Positions 1-5,301 of a DNA stretch of 5,301 nt are shown here, piece after piece. Each line of letters opens with the position of its first letter. The first letter of the stretch is position 1. The translations under genes were made by a program, and so were the position numbers. Where the stretch lies: contig JAJZHC010000107.1 of assembly GCA_021804705.1 (NCBI GenBank), positions 1 through 5,301 of the forward strand, given 5' to 3'. This stretch comes from Pseudomonadota bacterium. GTDB taxonomy: Bacteria; Pseudomonadota; Gammaproteobacteria; Burkholderiales; Ferrovaceae. The notes beneath the pieces were generated by a model. It searched no databases, was not told where the DNA came from, and saw only the letters and a program-made list of their open reading frames with translations.

Positions 1-1943
1 TGCTGATGCTGGGCTACTCCATCAATCTACTTACCTTGTTGGCACTGGTGCTTGCCATTGGCCTCGTGGTGGACGATGCCATCATTGTGGTGGAAAACGT
101 GGATCGCCACATGAAGGAGGAGGGGAAGTCTCCTCTGGAAGCGGCGTTGCTGGCGGCTCGCGAATTGGGCGGCCCCATCCTTGCTATGACCGTCGTGCTG
201 ATTGCCGTCTACATTCCCATCGGGTTCCAGGGCGGGCTCACGGGCGCCCTGTTCACCGAATTTGCCTTTACCCTGGCGGGCGCCGTGACGGTTTCGGGTG
301 TCGTGGCGCTCACGCTCTCTCCCATGATGTGCGCCCGTTTCTTTAAAAGCGATGAACACGATCATGCGTTCGTGGCTTTTCTCGACCGGACATTCGATGC
401 CCTGCATCGGCGCTATCAGAAAACCCTGACCAGTGCCCTGCAGACGGGGACGGTGCTGGTGGTGATGGGGGGGCTGCTGCTGCTCACCACGGTGTACCTA
501 TTCATGACTTCGGCCAAGGAGCTCGCGCCTCCCGAAGATCAGGGCATCGTGCTGTATTCCATGACGGGGCCGGCCAATGCGACGGCCGACGAAATGCAGG
601 GCTATGCCCAAACGCTGTATTCCATCGCCAAATCGGAACCAGAATACGCGCAGATGTTTCAGATTACCGGTTCGCCCGTCCTCAATCAGGGCCTGGGGGG
701 TGCGGTGTTCAAGCCCTGGGAGCAGCGCAAGCGCTCGGCCGACGAGTTGCAGAAGGATTTGCAGGCCAAGTGGGGCGCATTGCCCGGCGCGCGGGTGGCT
801 GCCTTCCAGTTTCCGCCGTTGCCGGGAACCCAGGGCCTTCCGGTGCAGTTCGTCATCAACACGACCGAGCCTTTCCAGAACCTCAATGAAGTGACCCAGA
901 AGGTCCTGGACAAGGCGCGGCGCAGCGGGATGTTCTTTTTTGTGGATGCCGATCTCAAGATCGACAAGCCCCAGACCACGATCAAGGTGGATCGCGATTT
1001 GGCCAGCACGCTGGGCATGACCCAACAGGACATCGGGACAACCCTCAGCGGTGCGCTGGGCGGAGGCTACGTCAACTACTTCTCCATGGACGGGCGATCC
1101 TACAAGGTGATCCCCCAGGTCCAGCAGGTGGACCGCCTCAACCCGGACCAGGTGCTGGATTACCATCTCAGGACCGCCAGCGGCGGGCTCATGACGGCGG
1201 GGACGGTCAGCAGCCTGGAACGGCATGTGGTGCCAGAAACCGTGAGCCACTTCCAGCAGCTCAATGCCACGACGATCGCAGGAGTGGCCACCCCCCTGGT
1301 CTCGCAGGCCGATGTCCTGGCTTTCCTCAAAAAAACCACGGAAGAAATCGCTCCTGTGGGTTACAGCGTGGACTATTCGGGCGCTTCGCGGCAGTACATG
1401 AAGGAGTCGGGTGGTTTTGTGGTAACCCTGCTGTTTGCCGTGCTGATGGTGTTTCTGGTGCTGGCCGCGTTGTTCGAGAGTTTCCGTGACCCGGTCGTCA
1501 TCCTGGTTTCCGTTCCCATGGCCCTGTTCGGTGCTCTGATCTTCATCAACCTGGGGGTAGCGACGCTCAACATCTATACGCAGGTCGGGCTGGTGACGCT
1601 AATGGGCCTGATCAGCAAGCATGGCATCCTGATCGTGCAGTTTGCCAACCATTTGCAGGATGCCGGAAAATCCAGGCTCGATGCAGTCATCGAAGCGGCT
1701 TCGGTGCGCTTGCGTCCCATCCTGATGACGACCGCAGCCATGGTGCTGGGGGTATTGCCCCTGGTGCTGGCTTCGGGCGCGGGCGCGGCGGGGCGGCGTT
1801 CCATGGGGTTGGTGATCTTTACAGGGCTATCCATCGGCACGCTCTTTACCTTGTTCGTCGTGCCGGCCATGTATGCCGCCATGGGTGGGCAACGGCAAGC
1901 GGTAACGCCAACGCCCCCGACAGCGCCGGGGGATGATGCCTGA
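1..1943 (+). CDS. RND-family (HAE-1) multidrug efflux permease, C-terminal part
   Basis: This is the inner-membrane, proton-driven pump subunit of a tripartite efflux system (AcrB/MexB-like). The reading frame is already open at base 3 and the first visible ATG (base 6) is internal, so about 385 N-terminal residues lie upstream. Numbering from that Met, TM4 carries the proton-relay pair D23-D24 in GLVVDDAI, followed by TM5-6 (about 57-105, ending TLSPMMCA). TM7 is about 147-168, followed by ELAPPEDQG at 172-180. The second periplasmic porter/docking part spans about 170-465, and TM8-12 about 468-627. K538 in SKHG, R568 in RLRP and T575 match AcrB K940, R971 and T978, so the proton-relay residues expected in this part are all present. 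The frame is intact to a TGA and ends in a short Pro/Thr-rich tail. Substrates cannot be read from the sequence. The periplasmic adaptor and outer-membrane channel genes are not visible. The family call is firm; the subfamily is not. Confidence 0.96.
   Translation, partial: LMLGYSINLLTLLALVLAIGLVVDDAIIVVENVDRHMKEEGKSPLEAALLAARELGGPILAMTVVLIAVYIPIGFQGGLTGALFTEFAFTLAGAVTVSGVVALTLSPMMCARFFKSDEHDHAFVAFLDRTFDALHRRYQKTLTSALQTGTVLVVMGGLLLLTTVYLFMTSAKELAPPEDQGIVLYSMTGPANATADEMQGYAQTLYSIAKSEPEYAQMFQITGSPVLNQGLGGAVFKPWEQRKRSADELQKDLQAKWGALPGARVAAFQFPPLPGTQGLPVQFVINTTEPFQNLNEVTQKVLDKARRSGMFFFVDADLKIDKPQTTIKVDRDLASTLGMTQQDIGTTLSGALGGGYVNYFSMDGRSYKVIPQVQQVDRLNPDQVLDYHLRTASGGLMTAGTVSSLERHVVPETVSHFQQLNATTIAGVATPLVSQADVLAFLKKTTEEIAPVGYSVDYSGASRQYMKESGGFVVTLLFAVLMVFLVLAALFESFRDPVVILVSVPMALFGALIFINLGVATLNIYTQVGLVTLMGLISKHGILIVQFANHLQDAGKSRLDAVIEAASVRLRPILMTTAAMVLGVLPLVLASGAGAAGRRSMGLVIFTGLSIGTLFTLFVVPAMYAAMGGQRQAVTPTPPTAPGDDA
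1914..1932. terminator. GC-rich hairpin at the 3' end of the RND gene
   Basis: CCCCCG (1914-1919) and CGGGGG (1927-1932) form a perfect 6-bp GC stem with a 7-base loop. It lies inside the last codons of the permease gene and just beyond the fpr stop on the other strand. No T-run follows on either strand, so it is not a canonical intrinsic terminator. It could slow or end fpr transcription, or simply reflect GC-rich Pro/Gly codons. Confidence 0.25.
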
Positions 1944-1975
1944 GAGCGGGGCTATTTCTCGACGAAGGCCCGCTC
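1944..1975. terminator. Hairpin over the convergent RND/fpr junction
   Basis: GAGCGGG (1944-1950) pairs perfectly with CCCGCTC (1969-1975), giving a 7-bp stem around an 18-base loop that contains the fpr stop codon. It begins directly after the permease TGA. The position suits a terminator serving one or both converging genes, but there is no T-tract on either side. Rho-dependent ending is equally possible. Confidence 0.3.
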
Positions 1976-2728
1976 GATGACGTAGTCGCCGGGTTCGCCT
2001 ACACCGCCTGAAATCTTGAATCCGTGTGCGTCCAGAAGGGCGGAAATGTCCTTGAGCATGCCCGGGCTGCCGCAAATCATGGCGCGGTCTACCGCGGGGT
2101 CGAGCGGCTTGAGCCCGATGTCGGAGAACAGCTGCCCGGTTTCGATCAGGGTGGTGATGCGCCCGGTGGTTTCAAATTCCTCACGGGTGACAGTGGGGTA
2201 GTAGATCAGTTTCTGGCGGACTTCATCGCCAAAATATTCGTTGTTGGGCAGTTCATGCTGGATGAATTCCCGATAAGCCAATTCGGAAACCTGGCGCACG
2301 CCGTGCACCAGGATGACTTTCTCGAATTTTTCGTAGGTTTCGGGGTCCTTGATAATGCTCATGAACGGAGCGAGTCCGGTGCCGGTGGCAAACAGATAGA
2401 CATGTTTTCCCGGCAGCAGGTCATGCGTGACGAGCGTGCCTACCGGTTTGCGGCTGACCAGGATGTCGTCTCCCACCTGGATGTGCTGCAGCCGGGAGGT
2501 GAGTGGGCCGTCCTGGACCTTGATGCTGAGAAACTCCAGGTGTTCTTCGTAATTGGCGCTGGCAATGCTGTAGGCGCGCATCAGCGGTTTGCCCTCCGCT
2601 TCCAGCCCGATCATGACAAAATGACCGTTTTCGAAGCGCAATCCCGGGTCACGCGTCGTGGTGAAGCTAAACAGGGTTTCGTTCCAGTGATGCACTGAAA
2701 GCACTTTTTCCGTACCAATGGCTGCCAT
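1952..2728 (-). CDS. fpr: Ferredoxin/flavodoxin-NADP+ reductase
   Basis: This soluble FAD enzyme moves electrons between NADP(H) and ferredoxin or flavodoxin. It serves low-potential electron supply and oxidative-stress defence. Its 258 residues match the usual length of bacterial Fpr. The N-terminal FAD barrel carries RAYS at 51-54, the FAD-binding motif. The NADP domain carries GTGLAPF at 116-122, VRQVSELAY at 144-152 and CGSPGM at 219-224. The C-terminus GDYVIERAFVEK puts an aromatic residue (F255) near the flavin and extends past it, as in the Azotobacter vinelandii/Rhodobacter type rather than the E. coli type that ends in Trp. The start at 2728 gives an N-terminus (VLSVHHWNETLFSF) aligned with that family. 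No good Shine-Dalgarno precedes it. It converges with the efflux gene and diverges from bioF. Because BioB needs such an electron chain in E. coli, this neighbourhood may be meaningful; that link is inference. Confidence 0.95.
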   Translation of the reverse strand: MAAIGTEKVLSVHHWNETLFSFTTTRDPGLRFENGHFVMIGLEAEGKPLMRAYSIASANYEEHLEFLSIKVQDGPLTSRLQHIQVGDDILVSRKPVGTLVTHDLLPGKHVYLFATGTGLAPFMSIIKDPETYEKFEKVILVHGVRQVSELAYREFIQHELPNNEYFGDEVRQKLIYYPTVTREEFETTGRITTLIETGQLFSDIGLKPLDPAVDRAMICGSPGMLKDISALLDAHGFKISGGVGEPGDYVIERAFVEK

Positions 2729-2739
2729 GATGTTTTGAT

Positions 2740-2753
2740 GATCGCAAGTGATC
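2740..2753. repeat. Imperfect palindrome in the fpr leader
   Basis: GATCGCAAGTGATC reads as GATC-R-C-W-W-G-Y-GATC, a 14-base near-palindrome with two GATC ends and 10 of 14 positions symmetric. It lies between the putative fpr -10 box and the fpr start codon, where a repressor could act. Chance is a real possibility because GATC is itself palindromic. Confidence 0.2.
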
Positions 2754-2764
2754 TAAATCCCGGA

Positions 2765-2791
2765 ATTATAGTCTCTGCTGCCCTGCGGCAA
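2765..2791 (-). promoter_or_regulatory. Putative fpr promoter
   Basis: Read on the minus strand, a perfect TATAAT (2770 to 2765) lies 15 bases downstream of TTGCCG (2791 to 2786), which matches the -35 consensus at 4 of 6 positions. The spacing is short of the ideal 17. Initiation would fall near 2758, giving fpr a leader of about 30 bases. The -35 overlaps the TGCGG/CCGCA dyad, so a regulator bound there could control it. Confidence 0.5.
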
Positions 2792-2800
2792 AAGACCGCA
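2784..2800. repeat. Inverted repeat TGCGG-N7-CCGCA in the divergent promoter region
   Basis: Perfect 5-base arms (2784-2788 and 2796-2800) flank CAAAAGA. The repeat sits between the two opposed TATAAT boxes and covers the likely -35 areas of both fpr and bioF. This is a typical place for the operator of a dimeric regulator acting on divergent genes. It does not match any binding consensus I know for BirA or BioR. LysR-type regulators such as FinR control fpr in pseudomonads, but the spacing here is not a clean T-N11-A box. Confidence 0.3.
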
Positions 2801-2803
2801 TGG

Positions 2804-2817
2804 TTATAATCTTGTAA
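2804..2817. repeat. Imperfect dyad TTATAA-TC-TTGTAA over the bioF start
   Basis: Two 6-base arms matching at 5 of 6 positions are separated by TC. The dyad contains the plus-strand TATAAT and reaches the A of the bioF ATG. A protein bound here would block both the -10 element and the transcript start. It may be an operator, or an AT-rich by-product of the promoter itself. Confidence 0.25.
2805..2816 (+). promoter_or_regulatory. Putative bio operon -10 box, leaderless-type spacing
   Basis: A perfect TATAAT (2805-2810) ends 6 bases before the bioF ATG at 2817. The usual distance from -10 to transcript start would place +1 at or within a base or two of the A of the start codon. No convincing -35 is seen at 16-18 bases (the best, CTGCGG, matches only 2 of 6), so an activator may be needed. 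A second -10-like TATAGT at 2767-2772 would give a leader of about 38 bases but has no good -35 either. There is no Shine-Dalgarno in either case. Confidence 0.45.
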
Positions 2818-3965
2818 TGATCTCCTTTGAAGACAAGTTGCGTACGCTTCGTGAACAGGGCCTGCTGCGCCAGCGCCGTACGGTGGAAGGCCCTCAGGAA
2901 GCGGTTTTGGCGGTGGACGGAACGCCCTTGCTGGCCTTTGCGTCCAACGATTATCTGGGGCTTGCGCATCACCCCGATCTGACCCGGGCGGCCCACCAGG
3001 CCCTGGATCACTATGGACTGGGCGCGGGCGCTTCAGCCCTGATCAGCGGTCACAGCGCGCCGGTGGCCGCCCTGGAGTCTGCCTTGGCGCATTGGCTGGG
3101 TCAGGAGCGCGCCCTGCATTTTTCCACGGGGTATATGGCCAATCTCGGGATCATCCCGGCGCTGGTCGGCGAGGGGGCCGCAGTGTTCTCCGATGCGCTC
3201 AACCACGCTTGCCTCATCGATGGCATCCGGCTTTCGCGGGCCGCCCAGGTCACGATCTACGAACACGGGGACGTGGCGCAGCTGGAGGAGGCCCTGAGGC
3301 AGTCCAGCGCACCCGAAAAATGGATCATCACGGACGCCGTGTTCAGCATGGACGGCGATGTGGCCCCCCTGAAGGCGATCGTTGCGCTGGCCGGGCAGTA
3401 CGATGCCCGGATCCTGGTGGATGATGCCCACGGTTTTGGTGTCCTGGGCGAGGAGGGGCGTGGCACCTTGTCCCATTTGGGCATTCACTCACCACGGGTG
3501 GTGTACATGGCCACGCTGGGCAAGGCGGCAGGCGTGTATGGCGCGTTTGTCGCGGCCTCAGCAGAAATCGTGGAATGGCTGGTGCAGCGTGCCCGCACCT
3601 ACATCTTCACCACGGGAACACCTCCCGTGCTCGCTGCAGCCTGCCTTGCCAGCCTCTCGCGCATCCGGCAGGACGAGTTTCGGCGTGAGCGCCTGCGCAC
3701 GTTGGGGGCGCGCCTGCAGGAAGGGCTGCAATCGCTGCCCTGGCCTGCCTTGCCTTCCGTCACGGCGATTCACCCGGTGGTGCTGGGTGACAATTTCACG
3801 GTGACGCGGATTGCCGATGCGCTGCGGGATCGCGGCCTCTGGGTCCCTGCCATACGGCCACCCACCGTTCCGGAGGGCGCGGCGCGCCTGAGAATCTCCC
3901 TGTCGGCCAACCATCGTCCGGAACAGATTGACCGCTTGCTGGATGCATTGAGGGCATTGGCATGA
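2817..3965 (+). CDS. bioF: 8-amino-7-oxononanoate synthase (KAPA synthase)
   Basis: This cytosolic PLP enzyme of the alpha-oxoamine synthase family condenses pimeloyl-thioester with L-alanine to KAPA, releasing CO2. It is the first step of biotin ring assembly. Its 382 residues match E. coli BioF (384). Visible motifs are FASNDYLGL (41-49), GLGAGASALISG (67-78) and H130, which stacks on PLP. FSMDGD lies at 176-181, and VDDAHG at 201-206 has D202 and H205 to hold the cofactor. The Schiff-base lysine is K236 in ATLGKAAG, and IRPPTVPEGAARLRIS lies at 346-361. The first Met aligns with the usual BioF N-terminus (FEDKLRTLREQGLLRQRR), so 2817 is preferred although no Shine-Dalgarno precedes it. Its stop overlaps the bioA start (ATGA). 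The 2-amino-3-ketobutyrate CoA ligase and ALA synthase relatives share the fold, but the bio neighbours settle the call. Confidence 0.97.
   Translation: MISFEDKLRTLREQGLLRQRRTVEGPQEAVLAVDGTPLLAFASNDYLGLAHHPDLTRAAHQALDHYGLGAGASALISGHSAPVAALESALAHWLGQERALHFSTGYMANLGIIPALVGEGAAVFSDALNHACLIDGIRLSRAAQVTIYEHGDVAQLEEALRQSSAPEKWIITDAVFSMDGDVAPLKAIVALAGQYDARILVDDAHGFGVLGEEGRGTLSHLGIHSPRVVYMATLGKAAGVYGAFVAASAEIVEWLVQRARTYIFTTGTPPVLAAACLASLSRIRQDEFRRERLRTLGARLQEGLQSLPWPALPSVTAIHPVVLGDNFTVTRIADALRDRGLWVPAIRPPTVPEGAARLRISLSANHRPEQIDRLLDALRALA
3950..3954 (+). promoter_or_regulatory. Ribosome binding site of bioA
   Basis: GAGGG lies 7 bases before the ATG at 3962, within the final bioF codons. It supports this start and suggests that ribosomes can both enter here and re-initiate after bioF. 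Confidence 0.65.
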
Positions 3966-5260
3966 CCAATCAGGACCTGCTCCAGCGCAGCCACGCCGCC
4001 GTCTGGCACCCCTGCACCCAGATGAAGTGGCACGAAACCTTTCCGATCATTCCCATCCGGCGCGGCGAAGGAACATGGTTGCTGGATTACGATGGGCATC
4101 GCTATCTGGACGGCGTGAGCTCCTGGTGGGTCAATCTGTTCGGGCATCTCAACCCGCGCATCGTCGCAGCGCTTCAGGACCAGTTGGGGCAGCTCGAGCA
4201 CGTGATGCTGGCGGGCTTCACCCATGAACCCGTGGTCCGACTTTCCGAGCGGCTGTCGGCGTTGACGCAGCACCGGCTGGGCCACTGCTTTTATGGCTCG
4301 GACGGCGCCTCGGCCACCGAAATGGCGCTCAAGATGAGCGCGCATTTCTGGCGCAACCAGGGCGAGCCCGGTAAGGCCGGGTTCATCGCCCTGGCCAACA
4401 GCTACCATGGGGAAACCCTGGGGGCACTGGGGGTCACGGACGTGCCCCTGTTTCGCGAAGCTTATGCTTCGCTGATCAGGAATAGCGTCGTTTTGCCCAG
4501 CCCCGATTCCCGCCTGGGGCCTCAGGCCGCGCGTCAGAGTCTGGATGCCCTGCAGCGGCACCTGGAACGACACCATGGCGAGACGGCCGCACTCATTGTG
4601 GAGCCCCTGGTGCAAGCTGCAGCAGGCATGGTTTTTCATGACGCGGCGTTTCTGCGCGAGGCCTATCAGTTATGCCAGGCGTACCGCGTTCATTTGATTG
4701 CGGACGAAATTGCCGTGGGCTTCGGTCGCACGGGGACGTTTTTTGCGCATGAGCAGGCCGGCTTCACACCGGACTTTCTCTGCCTCTCAAAGGGCATCAC
4801 CGGGGGATTCCTGCCGCTTTCCGTCGTGATGACGACCGATGTGATCTATCAGGCCTTCTACGACGACCGGATCACCCGGGGATTCCTGCACTCCCACTCC
4901 TATACAGGCAATGCGCTGGCCTGCCGCGCAGCACTCGCGGTGCTGGACATTTTTGAAGAGGATCGCGTCATCGCCGCCAACGCGGCCCGCCAGGCGCAGT
5001 TTGCCGTCATGACCGCCCCCCTGGAACAGCACTTCGGAATCCGCAATTTCCGCCGGCGTGGCATGATCTGGGCCTTTGAGGTGGATTGTGATCGTGCCGA
5101 TTTTGCCCATGCCTTTCACCGCGCCGCCCTGCAACACCAGTTGTTGCTCCGGCCCATCGGCAAGACGGTCTATTTCATGCCGCCCTACACCCTCACTGAT
5201 GCTGAGTTTCAGCACCTGGTAGACGCCACACTGGCCAGTTTGTCGGAGGTGCTGGCATGA
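3962..5260 (+). CDS. bioA: Adenosylmethionine-8-amino-7-oxononanoate aminotransferase (DAPA synthase)
   Basis: This class III PLP aminotransferase converts KAPA to 7,8-diaminopelargonate, in E. coli with S-adenosylmethionine as amino donor. Its 432 residues match the family (E. coli 429). Visible motifs are WHPCTQM at 15-21, SSWW at 53-56 lining the substrate pocket, YGSDGASATE at 111-120 for the PLP phosphate, and SYHGET at 147-152. Also visible are ADEIAVGFGRTG at 247-258 with D248 for the pyridine nitrogen, SKGITGG at 276-282 with Schiff-base K277, HSYTGN at 312-317, and R397 in LLRPIG for the substrate carboxylate. C18 stands where E. coli has Tyr17. I recall this as a common variant, so it probably does not mean loss of function. 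The use of SAM rather than lysine as donor is assumed from the proteobacterial-type sequence. The gene overlaps both neighbours by 4 bases. Confidence 0.97.
   Translation: MTNQDLLQRSHAAVWHPCTQMKWHETFPIIPIRRGEGTWLLDYDGHRYLDGVSSWWVNLFGHLNPRIVAALQDQLGQLEHVMLAGFTHEPVVRLSERLSALTQHRLGHCFYGSDGASATEMALKMSAHFWRNQGEPGKAGFIALANSYHGETLGALGVTDVPLFREAYASLIRNSVVLPSPDSRLGPQAARQSLDALQRHLERHHGETAALIVEPLVQAAAGMVFHDAAFLREAYQLCQAYRVHLIADEIAVGFGRTGTFFAHEQAGFTPDFLCLSKGITGGFLPLSVVMTTDVIYQAFYDDRITRGFLHSHSYTGNALACRAALAVLDIFEEDRVIAANAARQAQFAVMTAPLEQHFGIRNFRRRGMIWAFEVDCDRADFAHAFHRAALQHQLLLRPIGKTVYFMPPYTLTDAEFQHLVDATLASLSEVLA
5245..5250 (+). promoter_or_regulatory. Ribosome binding site of bioD
   Basis: GGAGGT, a near-ideal Shine-Dalgarno, lies 6 bases before the ATG at 5257, inside the end of bioA. 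It fixes the bioD start and contrasts with the missing site before bioF. Confidence 0.8.
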
Positions 5261-5301
5261 ACCTGGCCTGGTTTGTCACTGGCACGGACACGGGCATAGG
5301 C
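5257..5301 (+). CDS. bioD: Dethiobiotin synthetase, N-terminal fragment (cut by window end)
   Basis: Only 15 codons are in the window: MNLAWFVTGTDTGIG. This is the first beta strand and most of the P-loop (GTDTGxGKT type) of dethiobiotin synthetase, which uses ATP and CO2 to close the ureido ring of DAPA into dethiobiotin. E. coli BioD begins in the same way (FVTGTDTEVGKT). The start is supported by a strong ribosome binding site and the ATGA overlap with bioA. The fragment is short, but motif and context make the call secure. The P-loop Lys-Thr would fall just beyond the last base. Confidence 0.92.
   Translation, partial: MNLAWFVTGTDTGIG

Noticed and set aside
467..473. A G7 run (and an A7 run at 1329-1335) as possible frameshift or phase-variation sites in the permease gene
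   Set aside because: The frame is intact through both runs, the tracts are short, and each fits conserved protein sequence.
498..1250. A 250-residue open frame on the minus strand
   Set aside because: It lies wholly opposite the conserved porter region of the RND permease. Its composition is His/Arg/Gly-rich and no family is recognisable, so it is a shadow of GC-biased codons.
2024..2698. A 224-residue open frame on the plus strand antisense to fpr
   Set aside because: The minus frame encodes a complete, motif-bearing Fpr. The plus frame shows no recognisable domain, and no ribosome binding site was noted for it.
2804..2860. A BirA-type biotin operator (TTGTAAACC, spacer, GGTTTACAA) near bioF
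   Set aside because: Only TTGTAA at 2812-2817 is present. It lacks the ACC extension, and no GGTTTACAA partner lies at the expected distance.
3770..4639. A 289-residue open frame on the minus strand across the bioF/bioA junction
   Set aside because: It spans two well-supported genes on the other strand and has low-complexity shadow-like composition.
1..5301. A novel defence, mobile or RNA-based system
   Set aside because: Almost every base is in well-known housekeeping or transport genes. The only non-coding stretches are 8 and 88 bases, and no repeats, integrase or toxin-like genes are present.

Overview
The window looks like an ordinary chromosomal segment of a GC-rich proteobacterium. 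It holds a truncated RND efflux permease, a ferredoxin/flavodoxin-NADP+ reductase (fpr), and the start of a biotin-synthesis operon (bioF-bioA-bioD). The Fpr protein has the form known from Azotobacter vinelandii, with an RAYS flavin motif and an AFVEK tail. BioA carries the HPCTQM variant. Together with the base composition, these suggest a beta- or gammaproteobacterium. I cannot name a genus, and this placement is inference.

Layout. Positions 1-1943 (+) are the C-terminal ~645 residues of an HAE-1 type RND inner-membrane drug/proton antiporter whose N-terminal third lies upstream of the window. It converges, across only 8 bases, on fpr (1952-2728, -). This junction has two GC-rich hairpins but no T-tract. 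An 88-base divergent intergenic region (2729-2816) separates fpr from bioF. It contains a perfect TATAAT on each strand and several small dyads. bioF (2817-3965, +), bioA (3962-5260, +) and bioD (from 5257, + and cut by the window end) are joined by two 4-base ATGA stop/start overlaps and are clearly one transcription unit.

How they work together. BioF makes KAPA (7-keto-8-aminopelargonate, 8-amino-7-oxononanoate) from pimeloyl-thioester and L-alanine. BioA transaminates it to DAPA, and BioD closes the ureido ring to dethiobiotin, so the gene order follows the reaction order. The last step, BioB, is not in the window. It is a radical-SAM enzyme that in E. coli draws electrons from NADPH through flavodoxin and its reductase Fpr. 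A divergent fpr next to this operon is therefore functionally suggestive, though Fpr has many other roles. The efflux permease has no evident link to biotin.

The most notable feature is the bioF start: a perfect -10 hexamer ends 6 bases before the ATG and there is no Shine-Dalgarno sequence, so the mRNA may be leaderless. I found no RNA gene, mobile element, CRISPR array or undescribed system.
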